Source of the DNA: Clostridiales bacterium
Lineage (GTDB): Bacteria; Bacillota; Clostridia; Oscillospirales; CAG-382
Assembly (NCBI GenBank): GCA_003343885.1
Contig: QAKH01000071.1
Span: 1-64,000, forward strand
DNA length: 64,000 nt
Reading direction: 5' to 3'
The translations under genes and the position numbers were made by a program. The notes under the pieces were generated by a model. The model was not told the origin of the DNA and did no database searches. It saw nothing but the letters and a program-made list of their open reading frames with translations. This document shows, piece after piece, positions 27,181 through 37,096 of this stretch; position 1 is the stretch's first letter, and each line of letters opens with the position of its first letter.

Positions 27181-27420
27181 CAAGGATTAAACGAAATACA
27201 ACGACAAACGTCAGCTTCTGAAAAAAGGAAAATCGCCGAGATATGCATTGATGAAACAGAAACGCAGGAAAACATAATAGGAATACCGGAATATGACTCG
27301 ACTTCAAACTGCTTAAAAATTAACATAACAGACGGCCTGCATAACGAAAACGGTATAACATTTATAAGTATTGAGGATATCGTAAAGTTAAGCGTCGACG
27401 CACAGGAAAACAGAATTTAA
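27181..27420 (+). pseudogene. 79-codon open frame directly after the exporter stop, no standard start
   Basis: In the same frame as the ABC gene, right after TAA, codons run QGLNEIQRQTSASEKRKIAE and on to a TAA at 27418-27420, ending SVDAQENRI. No ATG, GTG or TTG is in this frame. The other two forward frames close within 15 codons. A stop-free run of this length is unlikely by chance in such AT-rich DNA, so I take it as coding: a gene that lost its 5' end, one using ATA/ATT initiation, or a readthrough tail. I do not recognise the sequence. Confidence 0.4.
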
Positions 27421-27512
27421 AAGCAAAATAAATATAAATTACTTGATATGTTTGTATTGTGAAAACTTAACATAGAGAAAATCCAAAACATTAAATAGAA
27501 AGGATAAATTTT

Positions 27513-30500
27513 ATTAAATTTTTAGCCAAACGTTTGACCGGTATCGTCCTGATACTCAGTATGCTGCTGCCGGAGTTCGCAACAATGGCCGTAGTCCAGG
27601 ACTCGCCTCAGTCTAATGAGTCGTCCCAGATTTCTTTTTCCGCCTCAAAGTATACGGCGATGGAAAATGAAGGCGAGTTTGAAATTACCGTTGTAAGAGA
27701 GGGCAATACAGACAAGAGTATAAGCGTGGCCTTTAAGGCGGCGGATTTTCTCGCGGAGTACGGCGTTGACTACTTGGTTTACGATTCCGACGGCGTACAA
27801 TTGCCTCTTACTGAGGGAATAGCACCGGACGCGGAAGATTTTAAGCCGGTTGGCAGCGGCGAAACAGACAATGTCGAACTAAGCGGAAATTCCGGTTCTG
27901 CCTTTGAACTTGATGGTGTCGAAACAACTGAGGAATTTGCCGCAGGCTCGTCATACGCAGGACCTGATAATTGGTTGGCAGATAATACAGAGGATCAAAT
28001 TGAAACAGAAAATAATTCCACACCTGCCGAAGTTGATAAAAACAATACATCGCAGACTACAAGGAAAGATTCCGGTTCTTCTCTAATGAATGCACAGGCG
28101 GAATATTTGGATTTGCCGGACGAAAATTTAAATGAAATTTCTTCCATCGAGAATGCGCTTGAAGACGTTCACGAATACTTTGAAAGCGCGCGCGGTGCAA
28201 TGGGTATTATTACATTCGAGCCCGGAGAAACCGAGAAAACCTTTACTGTGGAACTTATCGACAACAGTAAAGCTCAGGCGGATAAAGTGGTTCTCTTTGC
28301 TCTTATGGGCGTAAACGGTGACGAAAACACACTTATCGAAGCAAACCCGACGGCGTACCTTACAATTATTGATGATGAAAAATACGAAACGCCTGTCATT
28401 TACCCGGAATTTAACGAGATTACTTTAACAGAAGATGAAAGTGCGTATTCATTAAAGCTCTTGAGGGAAGAGGGCGTTGATTATTACACTTCGGTTACCG
28501 TCTATACCGTTAAGGAAACCGCTGCTGAAGGCGTGGATTATGACAGAATAGATAATGTAAAAATATCTTTTGTTCCCGGAGAAACCGAGAAAACGGTAAA
28601 TGTAACTGCTAAAGCTTTTGATAAAGATTCGTCGTTCGGAATAAGAATTGAGGGCGACGAAACGTGCCGTGTTGATAATGAGTACGTTAGAGTTTATATA
28701 CAAGCCTCCGAAGAAACCGTATCGGAATCCGGAGAAGTAACCGAAGTAGAACTTATGGGCGAAAGAGCCGTTAAGTATGCCGGAAGCGCAACTACTACCA
28801 CGACGCTGAATGAACTTGGACTTGTTACGGGACCGACAACAGGAAGCCAGGACGGCTGGTCAAGAAAATCATATAACTCGTCGAGTAAATGGTATGACTA
28901 CGGTCTTTACGAAACATATAAAAACAGCGGCAGAACATGGATTTCGAGTCAACCGACCGATTTGACCGGCGTAAACTATGTCAATTTTCCTCATCAGAAT
29001 ATCGGTGAACACAGCTTCGGCTGGGGAAATTACCACCTGTTTATAGAGGCTCTTTCCGACGGTTATCAGTTGAGATCATATTATTCTAATCCGCAGGCTG
29101 CAATCCCCACCGTCTACGATAACCATGGCTGGACATATACAGATATGGACGTGAGAAACCTTAACGGAGTGCATTACTTCAGATTCGGCGGCAGAAATGA
29201 CGGAACTGCAGCGGATAACTTTGAGGTGTGGTTCGGAAACCCCGTTACATTCAAATGGCGCCTGATAACTTTTGACACTGCGCATTCTCCGCAGTATTTT
29301 GAGCGCTTTTCCTATGATTATGACACCAAGACCGGACAGAAAACAAAAATACCGTTTACTGACGGAGGAAATGATTACGTTTATTATCCGGGCGAAATAT
29401 ACTTGGCAGATAACAGCGGAAACCGGATAACAGGTTTTTACGGAAACGCAAATACATTTATTAAACCGGTTGCAAAAAATGCTGCGGCTAATGAGAAATT
29501 AGGAATTGAACTTGAAGGCGTTTACCTGTACGTAAAAAACGATTCCGAGCTTTACAATAAGAATTTAAAGGCACCGTTTGACGATATATGGACTACCGAC
29601 AAAACTGTGTGGATTCCGTCGTCCGGAGTAACTCTCAATCAAGAGTTCCAAAGGCAGCTTTTCAGCGTGTTTGGAAATAACCTGACATCTGTTAAGGTTA
29701 TGCCGAAATATAAGCAGAGAGAAGTAAAATTAAACCTGTATAAGGCAGATAATGACGAAACATATATCGCTAATATGGATGATAATACAGACGGAGCGGA
29801 TATTGCCGACGGAGCGTATTATTACATAAAGAGTTTAAACAGTAACTGGTATCTGGCTGATTACAGTGAAGGAATTTATTTGTCAAGTCTGCAGAACAGA
29901 ATACCGATTAGTGTGATTCAGAGCTATAAGATTGACAAATACACGAAGTGGAAACTTGTTTCGACCGGCGACGGTTACTACAATATTGTCCATGTAAACG
30001 GATACTATCTTGACGTCAGAGGTGCCGCGACTGCAAACGGCACGAGAATACAAACGTATGAGAGCAACGGAACCGACGCTCAAAAGTTTAAACTTCAAAA
30101 GCTAAGCGACGGCTCATATGTTATTTATACTAAAGTGTCCGGCAATAAATCGTGCGTAGACGTGTCCGATTACAGCACAAAAGCCGGTGCGAATGTTCAT
30201 GAGTGGCAGTATAACGGAACAAGCAACCAGAAATGGATTCTTGAAAATGTGGAAAATTTTGTGCAGTATTCTTTCCCTATAAATTCAGTAATAAAAATGA
30301 GGGCAGAGGCTGCGCCTAAAAAGACTATCACAGGATTTACCCTTGTCGGCGCAAGCGGAACACGTCCGTATACCGACGATAATGCCCCGGAAAAGATTTC
30401 TTTAACCATCACCGAGAATACGAATCTCTATCCTAAAACTGAAGCTCAGGGAATGAATGTCGCGTATATGCCGGGCGCGCTTAATAAGCCTTCCGACCTT

Positions 30501-33500
30501 ACAAATGTGGTTTACCGCATGCCGTCCGTCGTTGACGCGGAAACTACAACAGAAACTACGGACAAAAACGGAGATTTGAATATTGAAACCGTTTATTCCG
30601 GCATGCAGTGGATAATGGCAGTAAATGCTCCTGAAGGAAAAATTGTCAAGTGGACAAACGGAACCGGCGACATAAAGAACGTAAACGGCGCAATAGACGT
30701 AAGCCCGGATCCTACCATCAATGAAAAGAACGAAAATACCGATTTCGGTTTAAACAGAGGCCTTTATTCACCGGTATACGGAAATGTTATGGCAGGCACT
30801 ATCCTTCAGAACAATACAAAGTATTACTATGAGTTCGAGGATATCAACAGTGAGCAAGAAAAGAGGATAAGGGGGCAGATATACCGTGAAAACGGAACTT
30901 TCCGCGACATTGTGCTCGGAAATGAACTCGGCATGGAGCCGCTGTCCAATTCCATAATAAATGTTGCGGGAACTGCCGGAAATACCGATTCAAACGGATA
31001 TTTTGACATGACTGTTACCGGTATTCCGATAAGCGGATACGTAAGCCTTGTAATAACCGATCCCGAAAGCGGCACGACGTATACGACAACTGCGCTTGCG
31101 AACTATATGTACGCAGTGCTCCCGGCATATGAGTGTTTCAAGCCGGCGGCACTCAGCGTTGTGTACGGCGAAAAAACACATACCATATCAGGTACGGCGG
31201 CTAATATCTATGACGATACGCTGACAGTCATCGCTTCGGTAGACAACTGCGGACAGCTTGTCGCAAGAGAAGTAAAGTTTTATATTGTCAAAAATAACGG
31301 TATAACTATCGATTGCGCATTAGACTCACGTTTTAAAATCAGTTTTGCCAACGGAACCGCATCTCTTGAATTTAATCCCATGTCTGTAATGGATACCGGA
31401 GATAAAATATACGTGTCGTTTGTCGATCAGAACGGCAAGGAATATAAGAAGATGGATATTGGCTACGACTTTGTCAAACCGCTGTCGCTTAAGGAATTTT
31501 TATTCCCGCTTATAGGCAGCTCGCTGATAGAAGATATATATGAGTCAGATATTGTCACGGAACTTATAGGCGATCCGCTCGGCGATATTTCACTTGGCAA
31601 AATCGGCTTTGACGATCCGGTAACGAGTACCATTCTTCCTCCCGGCATTGACGACACGCAGTATGAGTATATACGCTCAATCTATAAGTACGGCGATTTC
31701 AATCAGGCGCTGAAAACCTTTAAGTCAAAGGAAACTGAGGACAAAGATCAAGCGACCGAGGGCAATAAGAGCGAAACGACTGCCGATAATCTGAAGGACG
31801 CCGCTAATGAGGCAGGAAAAGACACGCAGGACGCTGCGTATAAAACTCAAAATTCGTTTACTTGGGAATTTTCAGTAAAGGCGGCTTTCGGATTCTGTAT
31901 AACAACAAGACAGGACGAGGATGGCGAGTACAGATATTACTTTGAGGAACTCGATTTCCTTGTCGGAGCTGATTATGACGTTGACGGCGAGGTGACAATA
32001 ACGCTGCCGATAGGTATGAATGTTATTGTAAGCGGTAAGCTTTCCGGAGATGTAACCGGTATCTATCAGCTTAAAACGGACTATACCGGAGATCCGACCT
32101 GGTCGAACAATAAAGTAGAGTACAGCACAGAGTCTTTCGGACTGTTTAAGGAAATTGACAACGTAAACCGCTACGTGTACTTAATGTTGAATCCGAATAT
32201 CAGAATAGGACTTGACCTTAATTATTCGATAGTTACCGTCGGCGGCGGAGCAAACTTCAGCTTTGACATGGACTTCCGCTTTGGTCTCAATAAAAACAAG
32301 ATGACGACCAAGATGTACGGAGACATGACATACTGGTTCGACTATCATGTAAAGGTTCTCAGCTTTAATGTGTATGAGGGAAAGACGGAGGAAAGTACAG
32401 TAAAGCTCTTCAGTCAGAACGCAAACGGTCACTTTGACCCGGATATAATGGAGGGACTTTTAAATCCTGACGGCGGCGAAGCCGAACTCTCTTCAACCCT
32501 TATGTCACGTGACTACCTTGAAAATTCAACGGAGTTCTCGGGAGATAGTTTTGTTGACCTGTATGATATAGACGCGGCTGACGGAACTGTCGAGCAGGTA
32601 CTTCAGAACGGAGTTTATCCGGACGCAAAGTATAAGGCAGTTGTAACCGGAGAAGATACAGCATTACTAGTGTTTATAGGCGACGTGCCCGACAGAAGCG
32701 CGGCAAACAGAACAGGACTTTATTATTCTGTCTATGACGGCGCAAAATGGTCGACACCGGTCCTTGTAGACGACGACGGAACACTCGATGATTATCCCGA
32801 AGCGTTTGACCTTGGCGACAAGGTACTGATTGCCTGGTCATCCGCAGACCGTGTGCTTGATGACGGCGTAACCGTACAGGAGGCACTTACTTCACTTGAT
32901 ATCAAGACAGTGTTCTATGATAAAGAAACCGGCGAGTTTGACGATGTCGTAAGACTTACGCATACTACAGAGCAGGACTATACAGCAGATGTTATGCCGA
33001 AAGCGGCGTATGATGAAAGTACCGGAAAAATAATTTTGTATTATACCAAAACTGAGTATAATGAAGCTGTTACAACAGAAGATTTACTTGGAAATCCGGC
33101 GTGGGAGTCAGAAGAATCGTCAGGAAGCCCGTCGGTAATAGCGTACAGATTTTATGAGAACGGAACTTGGAACGGCGCTGAGGACTATACGGATGAGGAA
33201 CTCGAAGGAGTAGCCGACAAGGAGGCGTATAAGGAAAACTGGTATGGCCAGCGCTTCCTTGACACAAGACTTAATAAAGACAGCGGCGAAATGCTGAGAA
33301 TTGTTGATACCGACGCTATCTCCTATAACGGCTTGTCGATTTACGCTTGGACTGTCGACTACGATAAGGACCTGAATACTACCAATGACCGGGATGTTTT
33401 CATGCAGATATATAACTTTGATGAAAACAGCTTTACACACGTTATCCGCGTCACGGCAGAAGCAGGCGCATACGCAGCTCCGCATTTCGGAAGATATAAT

Positions 33501-35996
33501 GATAATACATATCTGTTCTTCTCGGCAATTGGCGACCTTGGTAACGGAGAAGACGCCGGAAGCAGCGGTATAGCTTATATAAATATTACCGAACCAATTA
33601 AGAACGGCAGATTTACTCTTGTAAGCGAAAATAATACCGAGTACTATAAGCTGCAATATACCAGTATAACCGCTCCTACAGTTTCCGCAGACGGTACCGA
33701 GATACCGTCAACTGAAGAAACAATACTCATAAAACCGCAGTACGCAGTTACCTTTAACGGATATGTTAATAATTACAGCGTTGACATTGACGAAAATGAG
33801 CGTATGTATTTAACTTGGTCCGATATTCCGGAAGGCAAAGAAAACCAGCGCCAGCTCTTTACCTCAGTGTATGATGTAATGAGTGACGGCAGTGAGGAAA
33901 AGGTATATTCCGACTCTGTTTGGAGCGAGCCTTTTGTGCTGACGGGTGCAGAAAATACCGGTTACACAGATGTCGACACATTTGTGCTTAACGGAAAGCT
34001 TTATGCGGTTGCTAATAAAGCGCCATACACTGAGGGCGAATCAGGAAGTATGGTTTTGGACGAAAACTCGTCAAGCATGGTGATTGTCGAACATACTCCT
34101 TACTCAAAACTTGTTTCTGATGAGGAAAACGCACTTTCCGCAGATACCGGATATATCTATGAAGGAAAAGAATTCGTGCTTACTTCATCTGTAAAGAATG
34201 AAGGCGTTAAGCTCGTAAAAGGACCTGTCACATTTAAATTTACCATGACAGCCGGTGGAGAAACAACAGATCTTGGCACCGTTGTTCGTGAAGAACCGGT
34301 CGGCGGCGGAAAAACCTCTTCCGCAAGCATTACAGTTCCTGCTCTTGATGAATTGCCGGACGATTTGACATTTAATGTCGCTGTAAGTGCCGACGGAAGT
34401 GAATTTTCACAGGAAATGAAGCTTGTTAAAGAATATTCGATCGTTTCTGACGGCGTTGTCACCATAGACAGACTGCAGGGCGGAATAAGAAAGTTCAGCC
34501 TGAATGTGGAAAATATCGGAAATATTTCTTCGGACGACGTGAGAGTTGTCGCGTACACCCTTAACGACGGCGAAAGAACCGATACGGTAGCTGATTTTGA
34601 CGTTGGAGCAATTGAAGCTGACAGTATGGCATATGTAAGCGGTGTTTTGGATATCCAGGACAGCATGTATACGATCGATGAGAACGGACTCGGTACGGTT
34701 GACCTTGCGGTTTGCGTAACTGTCGCCGGAAAAGAAATATACAGCTTTACAACTCAGGACGGAAAGAGCTTTGATAAGCTTGCCATAGATACTCTTTCTA
34801 AGGTTGAAAGCTTTGACGTACAGAAAAACATCATTGCAGCAAAACCGGGCGAGCAAATTGAAATTGTTCCAAACATAGCAGGAGATCTCCAAAACGACGA
34901 CGTAAAGGTTATATGGAAGTCGGATAATACCGATGCGGTAATGGTAAACGACTTCGGCGAAATATTTGCCATAGACAATGGAAGCGCGACACTAACAGGA
35001 TACCTTGTTCCGGCAGTCGAAATGATTGTTTTCGACGCTAATGCAAATACAGAAAGAAATACCATACCGGACAATATCCCCGATAACCTGATAAAAACGG
35101 CGCAGGTAAAGGTCAACGTAAATAATAAAACTACCATAATTACTTCCGGCGGAGACAGCAAGCCTGTCACTGTTACATACCAGGTAACCTTTGAAACTAA
35201 CGGCGCTGGTGAGATAGGAAGTGTTGAAGTCGTCGAAAACGGCGTTGTTTCAGATCTTCCGACACCTGTAAAAGAAGGCTTTACCTTTGACGGTTGGTTT
35301 ACGGACACTGCCCTTACCGTGCCTTTTGACTCACAAACGAAAATAACTTCCGATATCACGCTTTACGCAAAATGGACAGAAATTTCAGAGAATCCTGACA
35401 TTTCTGACAGTTGGGAAAATCCGTTTAAAGATGTTTCGACTGACGACTGGTTCTATGAAAACGTAAAGTATGCATATGAGAACAAGATTTTCAACGGCGT
35501 GACGGATACCGAGTTTGCACCGAACAGCCCGCTTACAAGAGCAATGCTTGTAACTGTTCTTTACAGAGTTGAGGGCGAGCCGGATACCCAAAAAGACAGC
35601 GGATTTGATGACGTTTCAAAAGACAGTTATTACAGTAAAGCGGTCGCATGGGCAAAGGAAAACGGAATAGTAAACGGTATTACTGAAACAGAATTCGCAC
35701 CTGACGCTAACATTTCAAGAGAACAAATAGCGGCTATTATATACAGATATGCAAAATTCAAAAATCAGTCACCTACCGGGGCATGGGCAATAAAGCTTGA
35801 CTATGCAGACTTTGCTGATATTTCGGATTGGGCGGCAGAAGCAGTGATGTACTGTAAACTTGAAGGCATAATGCAGGGCGATGAAAATAATGAATTTAAG
35901 CCGAAAGATGACGCTACAAGAGCTCAGGCGGCTGCTATTATTCAAAGGTTTCTGGAATGTATTGAAGCCGAGAAACAAGCGACAGTGAATGACTAA
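27513..35996 (+). CDS. Giant SLH-anchored secreted multidomain protein (probable ATT start)
   Basis: About 2,827 residues. From ATT 27513 the N-terminus reads KFLAKRLTGIVLILSMLLPEF, a proper signal peptide with three basic residues. GAAAGG lies nine bases upstream. The TTG at 27534 would remove those charges and has no ribosome site. Domains in order: Calx-beta-like modules (about 27.6-28.7 kb, with an acidic insert), a long beta-rich region with a jelly-roll look, a ricin-type beta-trefoil lectin (29.8-30.25 kb, repeated QKF/QKW ends), sialidase- or propeller-like repeats (32.6-34.1 kb), Ig/CARDB-like modules (34.1-35.1 kb), one InlB/Listeria-Bacteroides repeat (DGWFTD, LYAKW) and three SLH domains (35.41-35.97 kb). 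It should be tethered to the cell-wall polymer. It lies between the exporter genes and the GG peptide, so a role in displaying or receiving that peptide is possible but unproven. Confidence 0.85.
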   Translation: MKFLAKRLTGIVLILSMLLPEFATMAVVQDSPQSNESSQISFSASKYTAMENEGEFEITVVREGNTDKSISVAFKAADFLAEYGVDYLVYDSDGVQLPLTEGIAPDAEDFKPVGSGETDNVELSGNSGSAFELDGVETTEEFAAGSSYAGPDNWLADNTEDQIETENNSTPAEVDKNNTSQTTRKDSGSSLMNAQAEYLDLPDENLNEISSIENALEDVHEYFESARGAMGIITFEPGETEKTFTVELIDNSKAQADKVVLFALMGVNGDENTLIEANPTAYLTIIDDEKYETPVIYPEFNEITLTEDESAYSLKLLREEGVDYYTSVTVYTVKETAAEGVDYDRIDNVKISFVPGETEKTVNVTAKAFDKDSSFGIRIEGDETCRVDNEYVRVYIQASEETVSESGEVTEVELMGERAVKYAGSATTTTTLNELGLVTGPTTGSQDGWSRKSYNSSSKWYDYGLYETYKNSGRTWISSQPTDLTGVNYVNFPHQNIGEHSFGWGNYHLFIEALSDGYQLRSYYSNPQAAIPTVYDNHGWTYTDMDVRNLNGVHYFRFGGRNDGTAADNFEVWFGNPVTFKWRLITFDTAHSPQYFERFSYDYDTKTGQKTKIPFTDGGNDYVYYPGEIYLADNSGNRITGFYGNANTFIKPVAKNAAANEKLGIELEGVYLYVKNDSELYNKNLKAPFDDIWTTDKTVWIPSSGVTLNQEFQRQLFSVFGNNLTSVKVMPKYKQREVKLNLYKADNDETYIANMDDNTDGADIADGAYYYIKSLNSNWYLADYSEGIYLSSLQNRIPISVIQSYKIDKYTKWKLVSTGDGYYNIVHVNGYYLDVRGAATANGTRIQTYESNGTDAQKFKLQKLSDGSYVIYTKVSGNKSCVDVSDYSTKAGANVHEWQYNGTSNQKWILENVENFVQYSFPINSVIKMRAEAAPKKTITGFTLVGASGTRPYTDDNAPEKISLTITENTNLYPKTEAQGMNVAYMPGALNKPSDLTNVVYRMPSVVDAETTTETTDKNGDLNIETVYSGMQWIMAVNAPEGKIVKWTNGTGDIKNVNGAIDVSPDPTINEKNENTDFGLNRGLYSPVYGNVMAGTILQNNTKYYYEFEDINSEQEKRIRGQIYRENGTFRDIVLGNELGMEPLSNSIINVAGTAGNTDSNGYFDMTVTGIPISGYVSLVITDPESGTTYTTTALANYMYAVLPAYECFKPAALSVVYGEKTHTISGTAANIYDDTLTVIASVDNCGQLVAREVKFYIVKNNGITIDCALDSRFKISFANGTASLEFNPMSVMDTGDKIYVSFVDQNGKEYKKMDIGYDFVKPLSLKEFLFPLIGSSLIEDIYESDIVTELIGDPLGDISLGKIGFDDPVTSTILPPGIDDTQYEYIRSIYKYGDFNQALKTFKSKETEDKDQATEGNKSETTADNLKDAANEAGKDTQDAAYKTQNSFTWEFSVKAAFGFCITTRQDEDGEYRYYFEELDFLVGADYDVDGEVTITLPIGMNVIVSGKLSGDVTGIYQLKTDYTGDPTWSNNKVEYSTESFGLFKEIDNVNRYVYLMLNPNIRIGLDLNYSIVTVGGGANFSFDMDFRFGLNKNKMTTKMYGDMTYWFDYHVKVLSFNVYEGKTEESTVKLFSQNANGHFDPDIMEGLLNPDGGEAELSSTLMSRDYLENSTEFSGDSFVDLYDIDAADGTVEQVLQNGVYPDAKYKAVVTGEDTALLVFIGDVPDRSAANRTGLYYSVYDGAKWSTPVLVDDDGTLDDYPEAFDLGDKVLIAWSSADRVLDDGVTVQEALTSLDIKTVFYDKETGEFDDVVRLTHTTEQDYTADVMPKAAYDESTGKIILYYTKTEYNEAVTTEDLLGNPAWESEESSGSPSVIAYRFYENGTWNGAEDYTDEELEGVADKEAYKENWYGQRFLDTRLNKDSGEMLRIVDTDAISYNGLSIYAWTVDYDKDLNTTNDRDVFMQIYNFDENSFTHVIRVTAEAGAYAAPHFGRYNDNTYLFFSAIGDLGNGEDAGSSGIAYINITEPIKNGRFTLVSENNTEYYKLQYTSITAPTVSADGTEIPSTEETILIKPQYAVTFNGYVNNYSVDIDENERMYLTWSDIPEGKENQRQLFTSVYDVMSDGSEEKVYSDSVWSEPFVLTGAENTGYTDVDTFVLNGKLYAVANKAPYTEGESGSMVLDENSSSMVIVEHTPYSKLVSDEENALSADTGYIYEGKEFVLTSSVKNEGVKLVKGPVTFKFTMTAGGETTDLGTVVREEPVGGGKTSSASITVPALDELPDDLTFNVAVSADGSEFSQEMKLVKEYSIVSDGVVTIDRLQGGIRKFSLNVENIGNISSDDVRVVAYTLNDGERTDTVADFDVGAIEADSMAYVSGVLDIQDSMYTIDENGLGTVDLAVCVTVAGKEIYSFTTQDGKSFDKLAIDTLSKVESFDVQKNIIAAKPGEQIEIVPNIAGDLQNDDVKVIWKSDNTDAVMVNDFGEIFAIDNGSATLTGYLVPAVEMIVFDANANTERNTIPDNIPDNLIKTAQVKVNVNNKTTIITSGGDSKPVTVTYQVTFETNGAGEIGSVEVVENGVVSDLPTPVKEGFTFDGWFTDTALTVPFDSQTKITSDITLYAKWTEISENPDISDSWENPFKDVSTDDWFYENVKYAYENKIFNGVTDTEFAPNSPLTRAMLVTVLYRVEGEPDTQKDSGFDDVSKDSYYSKAVAWAKENGIVNGITETEFAPDANISREQIAAIIYRYAKFKNQSPTGAWAIKLDYADFADISDWAAEAVMYCKLEGIMQGDENNEFKPKDDATRAQAAAIIQRFLECIEAEKQATVND

Positions 35997-36030
35997 ACTA
36001 TAAAAATACAATTGAAAGGAGAATAAAAGT

Positions 36031-36183
36031 ATGTCAGAAGAAAAAAACAAGGCAACAAGTGCCGAAGAAAAGAAAGAAGAGTTAAATCTTGAAGATTTGG
36101 AAAAGGTTCAGGGCGGTTCAATCAGAGACGTAAAATACACCCAAACCAAGCCAATAAGTAAAGATACTCAGGAAAAAATTTAA
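36031..36183 (+). CDS. Double-glycine-leader peptide, candidate substrate of the C39 exporter
   Basis: A 50-codon gene: MSEEKNKATSAEEKKEE, then LNLEDLEKVQGG, then the core SIRDVKYTQTKPISKDTQEK plus a final I. The leader has hydrophobic residues at -12 (L18), -7 (L23) and -4 (V26) and GG at -2/-1, the textbook C39 site. The core would be 21 residues, hydrophilic, with no Cys, no aromatic except one Tyr, and net charge about +2. That suits a signal or unmodified small peptide better than a pore-forming bacteriocin. AAAGGAG lies eight bases before the ATG. It starts 34 bases after the SLH gene and is followed by a terminator, so it is the last gene of the block. Confidence 0.85.
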   Translation: MSEEKNKATSAEEKKEELNLEDLEKVQGGSIRDVKYTQTKPISKDTQEKI

Positions 36184-36191
36184 TTTAGAGA

Positions 36192-36237
36192 AAGAGCTTC
36201 AAGGTAACCGAAAGGATTGCCCTGAAGCTCTTTTTTT
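36192..36237 (+). terminator. Terminator of the exporter/SLH/GG-peptide block
   Basis: AGAGCTTCAAGG pairs with CCTGAAGCTCT (one bulge), then seven T. It begins nine bases after the peptide stop codon. Confidence 0.9.
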
Positions 36238-36254
36238 GTCAAAAGCATAATAAA

Positions 36255-36274
36255 ACTATAATTTGTATTATAGT
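36255..36274. repeat. Small AT palindrome in a gene-free stretch
   Basis: ACTATAAT-TTGT-ATTATAGT, perfect 8-bp arms without a T-run. The rest of 36238-36586 shows AT-rich DNA with no gene or clear promoter that I can support. Confidence 0.4.
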
Positions 36275-36586
36275 CTATGTCGCCTTATCATGGTCTGCTT
36301 GATTAACCACTTTTTGTTTTTCCTTTAATTGGCAGACTATTTTCGTTTTATCTATATGGACAATTTTCTTGTCATATGGTACAATAAACATGATATATGG
36401 CAGCCTTAAAAAAATGGACTGTCGATAAATTCTTAAATAACGGCGCCGCCTATGGCTGACAAGCTAACGATTTTTTTACAGTTAAAGTTTTATTGACTGT
36501 TATAAATTATAAATAATTAATTATAGATGTTAATATAAGTATTATTTACTTAAAATAAAGTTAGAAAAGTACAGTGGGAGTATTAA

Positions 36587-37096
36587 ATGAAACTGATATT
36601 AAGTGATAAACCGTTAAATATTACCGTAAAAAATGAAGATGTAAAATATATTGACTTGTCGTCATTAAAAATATCAAATTGCGTCGGCTGCTTTGGATGT
36701 TGGACTAAAACTCCGGGTAAGTGCGTAATCAGGGACGACGCTGTAAAGGTGTATCCGGAAATCGCAAAAAGCGACACGCTTCTTTATGTTAGTCACATAA
36801 AATACGGCGGATATGATACTGTAATGAAAACAATGCTCGAACGTGCCATACCTGTTCAACAAGCGTTCATACGATTGGTAAACGGAGAAACACATCATGT
36901 TCAGCGAAAAGTTGTACCTAAGAACGCAACTATTATTGCATATGGAGAGATAGGCGATGAAGAAAGGGAAGTCTTTGAAAAACTCGTTTCGAGAAATGCA
37001 CATAATATGTGCTTTGAGAAATATCGTATCGTTTATACTACCGAGGAAAAATTAGAGGAAATTGTAATGGGCGAGGTGAAAAAATGGGAAGCGTAA
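36587..37096 (+). CDS. Flavodoxin-fold reductase-like protein, first of a pair
   Basis: The protein has 169 residues. CVGCFGCWTKTPGKCVIRDD near 30-50 is the cysteine-rich signature of iron-sulfur flavoprotein/NAD(P)H-FMN reductase relatives, and YVSHIKYGGYDTVMKTMLER forms part of the FMN site. The N-terminal phosphate loop (G-S-P-R) of longer members is missing, so FMN binding may be shared with the partner. The next gene overlaps by 13 bases, so the two are translationally coupled. Redox role inferred. Confidence 0.8.
   Translation: MKLILSDKPLNITVKNEDVKYIDLSSLKISNCVGCFGCWTKTPGKCVIRDDAVKVYPEIAKSDTLLYVSHIKYGGYDTVMKTMLERAIPVQQAFIRLVNGETHHVQRKVVPKNATIIAYGEIGDEEREVFEKLVSRNAHNMCFEKYRIVYTTEEKLEEIVMGEVKKWEA

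Noticed and set aside
33120..33656. 178-codon minus-strand frame within the SLH giant
   Set aside because: Shadow frame of a clear domain-bearing gene, without a ribosome site.
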